A stretch of DNA of 64,000 bases. Source: HGM11368 sp051883415 (GTDB lineage: Bacteria > Bacillota > Clostridia > Christensenellales > UBA3700). This document shows positions 32,062 to 40,043 of this stretch, one piece after another. The stretch covers positions 1 to 64,000 of the forward strand of contig JBJETR010000036.1 of the NCBI GenBank assembly GCA_051883415.1. Direction: 5' to 3'. The position numbers and the translations under genes were made by a program. Within the stretch, counting starts at the first letter, position 1. Each line of letters starts with the position of its first letter. The notes under the pieces are model-generated. The model had not been told where the DNA came from. It searched no databases and saw nothing but the letters and a program-made list of their open reading frames with translations.

Positions 32062-32298
32062 ATGAAGTTAAAAAATCTTTCTATAACAAAAGAAGAATTT
32101 AAGAAACTTGTCGAAGAAAGTAGCGATGAATCTTTTATTTCAGGTATGAGGGATACGCTACTTCAAACAATCAAAATTTTGTTCTACAAGGCAGTTGAGA
32201 TTGTAGAAGACGGCATAAAAGTAAAAGACGTTTCTTACCTTAACGCTATTCACGCAATCTATCAACATAAAGATCCGATGTTAGAAGATGAAGACTAA
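32062..32298 (+). CDS. Early hypothetical protein (78 aa)
   Basis: First rightward gene behind P2, with AGGGGG nine bases upstream. Mostly helical, acidic, ends LEDED. No family recognised. Its end overlaps by four bases the end of the opposite-strand gene at 32295. Confidence 0.65.
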   Translation: MKLKNLSITKEEFKKLVEESSDESFISGMRDTLLQTIKILFYKAVEIVEDGIKVKDVSYLNAIHAIYQHKDPMLEDED

Positions 32299-32555
32299 AA
32301 CTTCTTGAAAAAGTCATCCCGAAGTTCGTGTTCACGGTTAATCTTCTTTTCTTTAGGATCGTAGATGCTATGATATATCTTACTGCCGTTTACTCTTTTT
32401 CCTTGTTCCTTATAAGATTTTAAGATTTTACCGGTCAATATGAACGATTCATCTTTGGCTGCTTTAAGTTTCTTATCTCTATTTTTATCGTTTATTTGGC
32501 GTGCCTTATAACCGATAAGGTGAGAAGCAGTATCCGTAATAAATTTTTTTGGCAT
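32295..32555 (-). CDS. Hypothetical basic protein on the opposite strand (86 aa)
   Basis: The only leftward gene within the rightward early block. Lys/Arg-rich (KARQINDKNRDKKLKAAKDE), ending REHELRDDFFKKF. AAGGAG precedes the ATG at 32555; a TTG two codons earlier is too near that site. No family recognised. A lone reversed gene in a phage block is often a moron or a toxin/antitoxin-like cargo; nothing in the sequence proves it. Confidence 0.6.
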   Translation of the reverse strand: MPKKFITDTASHLIGYKARQINDKNRDKKLKAAKDESFILTGKILKSYKEQGKRVNGSKIYHSIYDPKEKKINREHELRDDFFKKF

Positions 32556-32654
32556 TGGCAAACACTCCTTTTTGGTTTTGTTTCGTTATAACCATTATAT
32601 CACAAAGTTGTAAGTAGTCAATGCCAAAAACTCCTCCTTCGTGAGGTATTAAAC

Positions 32655-32690
32655 GAGCCTATTGGCTCAAATAACAACTTTAGGGGGTAT
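32655..32690 (+). repeat. Leader repeat copy 2
   Basis: GAGCC-TATT-GGCTC, AAATAA and TTTAGGGGGTAT, then the ATG at 32696. Near copy of 32019-32055. Confidence 0.75.
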
Positions 32691-32695
32691 ATCGT

Positions 32696-32968
32696 ATGTA
32701 TCAAAGATACGAAATTATTGAAGAATACAACGGTTTATTTGATTCAAAAATAAAGCTGTGCACTACTGATAGTTTAACTCACGCATTATATATTGTTAAA
32801 ACATTCGAGAAAGCCTATGAGGACAACCCCTGTTATAGTTACGATTTTAAGAAAATTGCAACAGATCTTGACGAAAGTCTTGATTTTTATCCTGACAAAA
32901 GCTTTTTAGATTCCAAAGTTATAGATTGTAAATCAATGCAAGATTTTCTTGAAAAATTAAATAAATAG
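32696..32968 (+). CDS. Early hypothetical protein (90 aa)
   Basis: Starts MYQRYEIIEEYNGLFDSK after an AGGGGG site in the duplicated leader. Mixed alpha/beta, soluble, acidic. The pattern of a short beta start followed by a helix recalls the other tiny proteins of this block (34115, 34287), but no family is recognised. Confidence 0.65.
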   Translation: MYQRYEIIEEYNGLFDSKIKLCTTDSLTHALYIVKTFEKAYEDNPCYSYDFKKIATDLDESLDFYPDKSFLDSKVIDCKSMQDFLEKLNK

Positions 32969-32978
32969 AGGTGAATTT

Positions 32979-33167
32979 ATGTTTATCAAAAAACCAAAGA
33001 AATCCGAAATTGCAAAAATGCGAAAAGAAGCCGGCTGGCGAGAAAATAACATTTTGAACAATGCGAAGTGTTACGTGTCCGGCAATCACGGTAGGACTAT
33101 CGATATCTATACCAAAGACGGCAAAAGTTGCCAATGGGACACTTGGAACAAAAAGTGGACTAACTAA
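32979..33167 (+). CDS. Early hypothetical protein (62 aa)
   Basis: Basic N-terminus (FIKKPKKSEIAKMRKEAGWRENN), Trp-rich C-terminus (CQWDTWNKKWTN). GAGGTG precedes the ATG, ten bases after the previous stop. Possible small DNA-binding protein; no family recognised. Confidence 0.65.
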   Translation: MFIKKPKKSEIAKMRKEAGWRENNILNNAKCYVSGNHGRTIDIYTKDGKSCQWDTWNKKWTN

Positions 33168-33179
33168 ATTGGAGAGAGT

Positions 33180-33584
33180 ATGAACGAAATAAAACTATTC
33201 GGCAAAATTACGTCGCCTATCGTAATGAAAAACACGAGCAAAGGTCAGTTGCAAACCAATTTTGATTTATTTATTAGGCGGAAAAAAAATTATGGCTTCG
33301 ACTATATCCCGATAGTATGCTACTACGCTCTTGCTCAACTCATATACGAGACCTGCCAAACCGGACAAGTATTGTATATCGTCGGAGAGTTGCGGACGTA
33401 TCGAGAAGACAATAGATGCAATTTGGTGGTCGTTGCAAGGCACGTTATGAGACCAAATAAAGAATTGGTACTATCGTATGAAGAAGAAATTCAGCAACGT
33501 ATTACTATGTCAGATAGAAAATATACAGAAGAGGAACTCGGAGAGTTTTTTACTCCCATAGAAGATTTGAGGGATCTAATATGA
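33180..33584 (+). CDS. Single-stranded DNA-binding protein-like (OB fold, 134 aa)
   Basis: The pattern NEIKLFGKITSPIV...FDLFIRRKK...DYIPIVCYYALAQLIYETCQTGQVLYIVGELRTY matches the SSB/PriB OB fold: strand, basic strand, DxIP-W-like core, and the KGxxVxVxGxL-type strand. It has a short acidic tail but no DDDIPF-type end. Filamentous phages need an ssDNA-binding protein to coat the genome before export, and element SSBs also support replication. GGAGAG precedes the ATG. Confidence 0.75.
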   Translation: MNEIKLFGKITSPIVMKNTSKGQLQTNFDLFIRRKKNYGFDYIPIVCYYALAQLIYETCQTGQVLYIVGELRTYREDNRCNLVVVARHVMRPNKELVLSYEEEIQQRITMSDRKYTEEELGEFFTPIEDLRDLI

Positions 33585-33805
33585 AAATAACCGAAGAAAT
33601 CAAAAAATCAGCGGACGTGCTATACAAGATTGCTCGTAGATTAGACGAGATTGCTCGTGAAAACGCTTATCTCGAGCTCGAGGCAAGTGTGGATGCGGAG
33701 CTCGACACTCTGATAGAGCAATCAACAATATGCACGTATATGCTCCAGCTCGAATACGGTATCGCAAAGAAAACGAGCGAGCCGAAAGAAATAATAAAAA
33801 GATAA
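33581..33805 (+). CDS. Hypothetical coiled-coil protein (74 aa)
   Basis: ATG overlaps the SSB-like stop (ATGA), so the two are translationally coupled. Helical throughout (SADVLYKIARRLDEIARENAYLELEASVDAELDTLIEQS), with heptad-like spacing. Could be an SSB partner; no family recognised. Confidence 0.6.
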   Translation: MKITEEIKKSADVLYKIARRLDEIARENAYLELEASVDAELDTLIEQSTICTYMLQLEYGIAKKTSEPKEIIKR

Positions 33806-33808
33806 ATT

Positions 33809-33877
33809 GTACCTGCGCTTTCTCATTGTCTTTTGCGCAGTACATATACGCTCTCCCTTGTGCCATTGAGGGAGAGC
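33809..33877. other. Two hairpins between early genes
   Basis: CTGCGC ... GCGCAG within 33809-33843, and the perfect 9-bp stem GCTCTCCCT (33850-33858) / AGGGAGAGC (33869-33877). The second lies before the frameshifted gene at 33903. No T-tract; role unknown, possibly mRNA processing or single-strand origin structure. Confidence 0.5.
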
Positions 33878-33902
33878 AACACCAAAATCAAGGGGAACGA
33901 TT

Positions 33903-34131
33903 ATGGAAAAAAATTGAGAACATAAACGGCTATGACGTTTATCTACTAAGCAAAGATGAGTGTTGGCGAGAAGGATTAGCATATCCGACGTACATAATTA
34001 TCGCCGACGATTGGAATTACGATAGATACGAGCCAAGATATATTGACCGTATTGAAGAATTCGACAACTTACACGATGCAGTTGAATGGTGTGCCAAAAA
34101 TCCTAGGTACGACGATGAAGATGACTTTTAG
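33903..34131 (+). CDS. Hypothetical acidic protein, start out of frame by one base (about 75 aa)
   Basis: The natural start (AAGGGGA then ATG at 33903) runs ATG GAA AAA AAT TGA and stops. Removing one A from the following A7 run gives MEKIENINGYDVYLLSKDE and continues in frame to 34131, ending RYDDEDDF. So the gene is either frameshifted, rescued by slippage on A7, or begun at a non-standard codon. The body is a small acidic alpha/beta protein of unknown family. Confidence 0.55.
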
Positions 34132-34318
34132 CGATTTGGACAAGCAGATTATACAAGACTCCAATGAGAAATGGCAATATATTGCTAAGATCTCAGTTGT
34201 AGAAGATTTGAGCGAAGGCGACTTAGAAGACTTAATAATAGCGTTGGACGCATGTATAGTCTTTAGTAAATTTTTGAGGAAAAAATATGGAAAAATATAC
34301 GATTTATCAAGCCAATAA
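34115..34318 (+). CDS. Early hypothetical protein (67 aa)
   Basis: MKMTFSDLDKQIIQDSN... with helical, acidic content (DLSEGDLEDLIIALDAC). Its start overlaps the previous gene's end by 17 bases; ATG at 34121 is an alternative. No family recognised. Confidence 0.6.
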   Translation: MKMTFSDLDKQIIQDSNEKWQYIAKISVVEDLSEGDLEDLIIALDACIVFSKFLRKKYGKIYDLSSQ

Positions 34319-34436
34319 GGACGGGCGAAGTGCCAAAATAATTGCACGTACACCGCAAGAAGCTATTGTAATTATGGAAAGGCTATACGGCAAGACGGTA
34401 AATGACGAAAGCTACACTGTGTTTAAAAAACTGTGA
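34287..34436 (+). CDS. Early hypothetical protein (49 aa)
   Basis: MEKYTIYQANKDGRSAKII...TPQEAIVIMERLYGKTVNDE. A TGAGGA site lies before the ATG, inside the previous gene. The beta-beta-alpha pattern resembles small double-stranded-RNA- or HicB-like folds but is too short to assign. Confidence 0.6.
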   Translation: MEKYTIYQANKDGRSAKIIARTPQEAIVIMERLYGKTVNDESYTVFKKL

Positions 34437-34465
34437 TAATCGTTCCCGATTATATATTGCAAAGA

Positions 34466-34563
34466 CTTGCGTATCTCTGAGATTTACGCAAGCACCCTAC
34501 ACAATGTGTAGGCACGTCGGTGGCAACCCCCTATGAAGAGTGAGCACCTTCCACGCCACCGAC
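34466..34563. other. Three consecutive hairpins, candidate origin or packaging region
   Basis: CTTGCGTA (34466-34473) / TACGCAAG (34485-34492); CCTACAC-AAT-GTGTAGG (34496-34512); GTCGGTGGC (34516-34524) / GCCACCGAC (34555-34563), all perfect stems. None has a T-tract. The block lies between early and structural genes in a 350-bp stretch (34437-34786) whose only other content is a tiny membrane peptide. Such arrays fit a rolling-circle or single-strand origin, a packaging signal, or a small structured RNA. Confidence 0.6.
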
Positions 34564-34610
34564 AATGCTCACCATAGGTATGTATAAGTTCGATTTTTCA
34601 AAAAATCTCG

Positions 34611-34679
34611 ATGTATTTAGGCACAACGATTTTAATTATCGTTGTCGGAATAATTCTCTATTTATATTGGCTGGAATAA
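34611..34679 (+). CDS. Candidate 22-aa single-helix membrane peptide
   Basis: ATG at 34611 opens MYLGTTILIIVVGIIL and ends LYLYWLE: one uninterrupted membrane helix. No good ribosome site is seen, and the stop overlaps a following ATG (TAATG at 34677-34681), which begins a short basic reading frame ending at 34780. M13 pVII and pIX are similar leaderless one-helix peptides of 32-33 residues. Expression is unproven. Confidence 0.35.
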   Translation: MYLGTTILIIVVGIILYLYWLE

Positions 34680-34786
34680 TGATTAAGGTAGAAAAATTCC
34701 TTTTGGGAAAACATCGACGATCTAATTGGAAAATCCAAACAATGAAGGGGCAAATAATGAAGACGAAAACAAGGAGATAACCATAT

Positions 34787-37700
34787 ATGACGAAAATTCA
34801 AAATAAAATAACTATTACTTGTTTACTTGCAGTACTAATCATCTTGATTGGTGCTGTTTTTTGCACTTCTGCCCTTGCTGAAGAAAACGTATCGACAACA
34901 AGTACAACTTATGTGATATTTTATAATATCAATGGCGGACATTTTAACAGTGGTGTTAGTAGTTATTATATATGCAACGGAGAAGAATACACCGTATTAG
35001 ATTCTAGCAATGTTTATCGTGACGGCTATACTTTTGGTGGGTGGTATGATAATGATGAATTAACCGGCACTCAATATACTACGTTTCCCGCTAATTATCC
35101 CGTTCCAAGTTCCGGCAGCATAATGCTATATGCCAAGTGGATTGGTAACACTTACGAAGTCAATTATCATGTCCCCGGTATTGATGCTAAAACCGTATTA
35201 GGATATACTGATACATACACAGCTGGAAAAAAATATAATATTGATGATAATATATTTTCTGAAAAAGCATTTCTTGGATATAACGTTGCAACGCTACTCG
35301 GTTGGTATGATAATCCTGAATTAAGTGGAGATCCTATTACCTATATATCATCTTCAAAATATGGTGATATCAATTTATATGCTAAATGGGAATATACTAA
35401 ATTTACTATCACATATCACGATGTCGAGAATGGAAGTTATGATAATTGGGCACTTCCTCTCAAACATTCTTATACCTATGGTGAATTGCTTGATTATTAT
35501 AATGATTCGACTGATTATTATTTTCCTGTTCCAACTAAAGCAGGTATAAGTGCCAATGGTTGGTACGATAATGCACATTTTGCAGGAGACACGGTAAATA
35601 GTCTTTTAAGATATATTGCTGACATGAAATTTGGTGTGCCATGCAATATTGATTTGTATGCTCTATGGAGTTACACTAGATATACTATTAGCTATAATGA
35701 TCCGAAGAACGGTAGTTATGATAATTGGGCACTTCCGCTTTTGTCATCTTATTCTTATCTCGACGTAAAAAATTATATTGACAATGGCTCTGATTATTAT
35801 TTTGTAACACCAAATAAAGCTTATTATACTTACTATGGCTGGTATGATAATGCAAATTTTGAAGGCAATCCTGTTAGGTCATTAGTTACATACGTTCAGA
35901 ATAATGGCTATAAAAACATTACTCTTTACGCAAAGTGTACTGCCGATACGTATTACGTAGATTATATAATTCCTAACCTTACAGGTAACAACCAAAGCGC
36001 TATTTTAGATTCTCCCGAAGTATTTAACGTAGAAACAGGATATACAATCAGAGACGAAATATTCGACAAGTCTTTCGGCGGGTATACCAAGGTCGCTACT
36101 CTGCTTGGCTGGTACGATAATAGCGAATTTGCCGGAGTTCCCATTACCAATTTTGAAGTAGGCACTACGGGGAATAAGACTGTGTATGCCAAGTGGATAT
36201 ACAATCAATATACCATTACGTACAATGACAGTAAAAACGGAAGTTACGATAATTGGGCGTTGCCACTAAAAACATCTTATGGGTACAACGAGTTTATCAA
36301 CGATAATTCCTTTAACTATTTTTTTGTTATACCAAACAAAACCTATTATTTTTGCGAAGGTTGGTACGATAACAATAATTTTGAAGGCAATATAGTAAAT
36401 AATCTTAAAGAATATGTAGAGTTAAAAAACTTTGCAGTTGGCGATATAGTTCTATACGCCAAGTGGGTTCCGATAGAATATAAAGTAAATTATTCAATCC
36501 CTAATGAAAGTGGAATTAACCAAATTGCAAACATCGAACCTGCTCAAACATATAATATCGAAACAGGTTACGAAATTAATGACCAAATATATTATACATG
36601 TTCTTTATATGGGGCATTAAATGTTGCTACCCTTCTCGGTTGGTATGATAATGCCGAATTTTCCGGAGATCCAATTACAAGTTTTGCCGTTGGTACAACG
36701 GGCGAAAAAACAGTGTATGCAAAGTGGGAATATAATACCTTTAGTATTAGTTATCATGATCCTATTGGAGGTATTATAGATAGTTGGCAAAGACCGCTAA
36801 AATATTCTTATACTTCTAAAGAGATTATGGATTACATGTTCTATAGCGGAGATTATTTGATCCCCACGCCTTATCTTGATCATTATAACTTTGACGGTTG
36901 GTACTGTAATGAGAATTTTGAGGGAGAATCATTTACCTCGTTAAAAAAGTGTGTGAATGCATGTGGATATCGAGATATAGATTTGTATGCAAAATGGACA
37001 AGAATTTCTTACGCTATATTCTTCGATCCTAATGGTGGAAGTTGTACAGGCACACCTAAAGACTACATCTCTATTGGAAAAACATACATTATAGATCAAT
37101 CAGATAATCATCATATTTATAAAGAAAATTATATGATAAATGGTTGGTATAAGGACAGTAGTTGTACAAATAAAATCTTGTCAATACCTGGCGATATCGG
37201 TCATGACGTTACCGTATATGCCGGTTGGACTCGTTGCACAGTAGATTTACATGTTTATATAGATAAGACTTTAGAGAAGCTTCTTCGATCAGATTGGGAT
37301 AGCGATATTAGAAAGTATAGAAGTTATTCTTTAGAAATTAATGATTACAATCTTTGGGGTAAAGGCGTTACTATAAATTCTACAATAGGACAAGCTATTA
37401 ATAATAAGCAAACTGTAGAGAATTGGCTCGCTCCAACAATTAAAGATAAAATCTTATGTGATATGGAAAACGCTTATTGTAATGCGTATGAAATCGATAA
37501 TGTTATAGGCGATACACTAAATTTAGACGTATATGATATAGTGTATTATACGCTTGATTTTTCTGAACAAATAAGCGAAGACACTGTTCTTGCAGACGTG
37601 GAAGAAGGTGTCAACGTTGTTATATCTCGTAATAAGATTTCGGTAAAATTCGTCTTTGTTGATTGCGACTATGAATCTATCATAGGTCAACTCGGTAGTA

Positions 37701-38332
37701 GATATGACGTGGTTTATCAATATTCCACTACGCCCGGGCTCAAATTGCAATTCCCTGAAGAGAGCTACTCGACCTATACGGTATATATGGGTACTAGCAT
37801 CATCAATCAATACGACGTGTACTTTATCGGTTGGACACTCGAATACTGTAATTGGCAACATTGGCTTGGTGGCAACGTTATAGGTATACCTGATAGCGAA
37901 AACGTAAAACATGAACTCGTATCTAAAGATTATGTAGTCAACGAAGATACTACGGTATATGCCTATTGTTCCTTCAAATCGGTAAATCTAAATCCCGGTG
38001 CTGACGAAGGTGCAACTGAAGGCGAGCCAAATCCTTATGCCACTTGTTCGTGCGGTTGGTGCAAATTGCTAAATACGCTCGGCATCCAAGCGGTATCCTT
38101 CCGTAAACTCGTCCACCTCGAGGACAAGTCGCTTGCAAATATTTTTGCAACATTTTGGAGCGAAACGTGGTTTAAGGTTTTGGTAATTGTTTTATCAATT
38201 ATAGTGCTTGCGCTTATTTATCCGATAATTAGGCTTGTAATTGTAATAGTAGCCTTCCCTATCAAGGCAATCTATCGAGCGAGCAATAAGGCAAGCAAAA
38301 CTTTGAAGAAAAAACAACAAAGAAGGAGATAA
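34787..38332 (+). CDS. Large secreted protein with nine InlB/Flg_new-type repeats (1181 aa), candidate phage adsorption protein
   Basis: Signal peptide (residues 1-31, cleavage after SALA). Nine repeats of the Listeria-Bacteroides (Flg_new) type, each closing with LYAKW/VYAKW and a GWYDN core, in alternating modules: VATLLGWYDNxEFSGDPIT and NGSYDNWALPL (to about residue 820). Then a non-repeat region with CSCGWC (about 1085). One C-terminal membrane helix (VLVIVLSIIVLALIYPIIRLVIVIV) and a very basic tail (KKKQQRRR). No LPxTG. Filamentous-phage pIII has this N-out, one-helix topology, but is much shorter. AAGGAG upstream; first of the structural genes. Confidence 0.8.
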   Translation: MTKIQNKITITCLLAVLIILIGAVFCTSALAEENVSTTSTTYVIFYNINGGHFNSGVSSYYICNGEEYTVLDSSNVYRDGYTFGGWYDNDELTGTQYTTFPANYPVPSSGSIMLYAKWIGNTYEVNYHVPGIDAKTVLGYTDTYTAGKKYNIDDNIFSEKAFLGYNVATLLGWYDNPELSGDPITYISSSKYGDINLYAKWEYTKFTITYHDVENGSYDNWALPLKHSYTYGELLDYYNDSTDYYFPVPTKAGISANGWYDNAHFAGDTVNSLLRYIADMKFGVPCNIDLYALWSYTRYTISYNDPKNGSYDNWALPLLSSYSYLDVKNYIDNGSDYYFVTPNKAYYTYYGWYDNANFEGNPVRSLVTYVQNNGYKNITLYAKCTADTYYVDYIIPNLTGNNQSAILDSPEVFNVETGYTIRDEIFDKSFGGYTKVATLLGWYDNSEFAGVPITNFEVGTTGNKTVYAKWIYNQYTITYNDSKNGSYDNWALPLKTSYGYNEFINDNSFNYFFVIPNKTYYFCEGWYDNNNFEGNIVNNLKEYVELKNFAVGDIVLYAKWVPIEYKVNYSIPNESGINQIANIEPAQTYNIETGYEINDQIYYTCSLYGALNVATLLGWYDNAEFSGDPITSFAVGTTGEKTVYAKWEYNTFSISYHDPIGGIIDSWQRPLKYSYTSKEIMDYMFYSGDYLIPTPYLDHYNFDGWYCNENFEGESFTSLKKCVNACGYRDIDLYAKWTRISYAIFFDPNGGSCTGTPKDYISIGKTYIIDQSDNHHIYKENYMINGWYKDSSCTNKILSIPGDIGHDVTVYAGWTRCTVDLHVYIDKTLEKLLRSDWDSDIRKYRSYSLEINDYNLWGKGVTINSTIGQAINNKQTVENWLAPTIKDKILCDMENAYCNAYEIDNVIGDTLNLDVYDIVYYTLDFSEQISEDTVLADVEEGVNVVISRNKISVKFVFVDCDYESIIGQLGSRYDVVYQYSTTPGLKLQFPEESYSTYTVYMGTSIINQYDVYFIGWTLEYCNWQHWLGGNVIGIPDSENVKHELVSKDYVVNEDTTVYAYCSFKSVNLNPGADEGATEGEPNPYATCSCGWCKLLNTLGIQAVSFRKLVHLEDKSLANIFATFWSETWFKVLVIVLSIIVLALIYPIIRLVIVIVAFPIKAIYRASNKASKTLKKKQQRRR

Positions 38333-38333
38333 T

Positions 38334-38597
38334 ATGGCAGACTTTATAGATTTTGACGACGATAGTCTTCTCGACGAGACGTCGCAAGGCATAGAAAGTT
38401 TACCTCCAAATATTGAGGTGGACGGCGTTCCGGTAGCCGACGATGTGTCCACCTTCTCGTCGGAAAGACTGTCATATCTCATAGACGACTTACACGCCGT
38501 ACAAAGGTGTACGGCGTATAAGTCCAAAGCATATCAAGCAATTACCGATACAATCGAGTATCTAGATAGCATAAAGGAGAATATACGATATGGTTAA
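38334..38597 (+). CDS. Hypothetical acidic protein (87 aa)
   Basis: Begins one base after the 1181-aa gene stops. Acidic N-terminus (MADFIDFDDDSLLDE), then a helix (SYLIDDLHAVQRCTAYKSKAYQAITDTIEYLDSI). No membrane segment. No family recognised. Tight spacing indicates co-expression with the large surface protein. Confidence 0.65.
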   Translation: MADFIDFDDDSLLDETSQGIESLPPNIEVDGVPVADDVSTFSSERLSYLIDDLHAVQRCTAYKSKAYQAITDTIEYLDSIKENIRYG

Positions 38598-38790
38598 TTA
38601 TTGGCAAGCTCTAGGTTATCTAAAAAATATGGGCTATACCGAGTTCGAAACCTTTAGCGGTGAAACAAAGACGTACGACGAATTGCGGTCGCATCCTATC
38701 GTCACTAATGCTAAACAAGGATATACGCCCACCAAAAGCGGAGAACTTCGTACCAAAGAAGGTTTTCGCCTACTCAAGGGAATTAGATAA
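38590..38790 (+). CDS. Hypothetical protein (66 aa)
   Basis: MVNYWQALGYLKNMGYTEFETF..., basic C-terminus (GELRTKEGFRLLKGIR). Overlaps the previous gene by eight bases. The AAGGAG before its ATG lies within that gene. No family recognised. Confidence 0.65.
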   Translation: MVNYWQALGYLKNMGYTEFETFSGETKTYDELRSHPIVTNAKQGYTPTKSGELRTKEGFRLLKGIR

Positions 38791-38841
38791 ATAAAATTAG
38801 CGTACTTCGGGAACGGTGAAAAACAAAAAAAGGAGAACGCT

Positions 38842-39156
38842 ATGAAAACCAAGAAGCAAAACAACGTAGCAAAAAAATGCAAGCCGGACGTAAGTAAACC
38901 TTCCTTCCGCAAAAGAGACCAAACTAAAGTCAGTCCAAACTTTGACTTCGCCATGGGCGCTAACACGGTCTACAAGACTAACAAGTGTATATGTGCTCAA
39001 AAGGTAATTCAGACCGACAAAAAAGGTAAAGCTACCTTGACGGAAGATAAATACTTCCGCATCACGCCGGCAAGAGCTAAAGCCTTCAACATGTTGCCTG
39101 CCGACAAGAAGGCTCGATACGAAACTAAAGCGAAGTCCGTGAGCTTCTGCAAATAG
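38842..39156 (+). CDS. Hypothetical basic protein (104 aa)
   Basis: Strongly basic (KTKKQNNVAKKCKPDVSKPSFRKRDQTK at the start) with a folded-looking middle (ANTVYKTNKCICAQKV) and no membrane segment. AAGGAG upstream. Could bind the genome in the particle or at assembly; the charge is the only support. Confidence 0.65.
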   Translation: MKTKKQNNVAKKCKPDVSKPSFRKRDQTKVSPNFDFAMGANTVYKTNKCICAQKVIQTDKKGKATLTEDKYFRITPARAKAFNMLPADKKARYETKAKSVSFCK

Positions 39157-39164
39157 GAGAGTTT

Positions 39165-40040
39165 ATGAAAAAGATAAAAGCAATAACAATGCTAATGCTA
39201 CTTGCGACGATTATTATTATATGTGCATGCGGGTTTGTGCCTGCTTTGGCGGAAACAGTAGATAGTGCCAACGAGTGGACAAGCATTGACGTTACTGTGC
39301 GTAATAGTATAGACGATTCTACCTTCACGTTACCAGGCGAATATACTATCAACATGAGCAAAGGTATGTTCGACGTGCGAATTGCGCAATCTGATATATC
39401 GGCGAAAATTCATTACTTCAATATGATCGGATACGATATCGCCGGCTATGACGGTTGGAGTGCATCGGCAGACAACGTCTATATCACCAAGTCTACCAAA
39501 TCGCTCAACAACGTAGAATTGCTAGTATTGTACGAGGCAAAGACCTTGGTAGTTACCTTCGTAGACGGTATGACTAACAACGTAATTACGTCGTACAACG
39601 TGTCGCTCAATTCTACCGTCAAACCGCCCGTACCTACCGACTACACGGCACAAGGTTACGTATTCACAGGTTGGAGCGGTGGCGATTACGTAGATATTCA
39701 AAGCAATATGACCTTGTATTCTACCTATGCGCCTGCTCGATATATTACGGTCAAGTTGCCGGACGGCAGTAAGACTACGATAACGGTTGCCAAAGGCACT
39801 ACCCTTGCGGACGTAACAGCACCGGAATATCAAGGTAAAAAATTCAAAGCTTGGCAAACGCTGCAAGGCGACAGCTTGGACGGAAGCTTCGTAGTAGACA
39901 AAGACATGATCGTACAAGCAACGTACGGCGGAATCGTCGTACCACAATGGGCAAAAACCCTGATAATCGTGCTAGTGTGCATTATCGTAGCGGTTATAAT
40001 AATTGCCTTAACTTTCAAATTTATCAAAAAAGGGAGATAA
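39165..40040 (+). CDS. Secreted single-pass protein with InlB/Flg_new-type repeats (291 aa)
   Basis: Signal peptide (1-29, ending PALA), a beta-rich ectodomain with Flg_new-like segments (VTFVDGMTNNVITSYNVSLNSTVKPPVP...GYVFTGWSGGD and ITVKLPDGSKTTITVAKGTTLADVTAPEYQGKKFKAWQ), a C-terminal helix (LIIVLVCIIVAVIIIALTF) and the short basic tail KFIKKGR. Same topology as the 1181-aa protein. Probable structural or adsorption partner. Confidence 0.75.
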   Translation: MKKIKAITMLMLLATIIIICACGFVPALAETVDSANEWTSIDVTVRNSIDDSTFTLPGEYTINMSKGMFDVRIAQSDISAKIHYFNMIGYDIAGYDGWSASADNVYITKSTKSLNNVELLVLYEAKTLVVTFVDGMTNNVITSYNVSLNSTVKPPVPTDYTAQGYVFTGWSGGDYVDIQSNMTLYSTYAPARYITVKLPDGSKTTITVAKGTTLADVTAPEYQGKKFKAWQTLQGDSLDGSFVVDKDMIVQATYGGIVVPQWAKTLIIVLVCIIVAVIIIALTFKFIKKGR

Positions 40041-40043
40041 TAT

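Noticed and set aside
33600..33982. Two minus-strand frames opposite the early genes
   Set aside because: Antisense shadows of small rightward genes with ribosome sites; no start signals of their own.
34565..34780. 71-residue plus-strand frame upstream of the giant protein
   Set aside because: No ribosome site, and it starts in the hairpin block; only its last 33 codons (from 34679) could be translated by coupling, which is uncertain.
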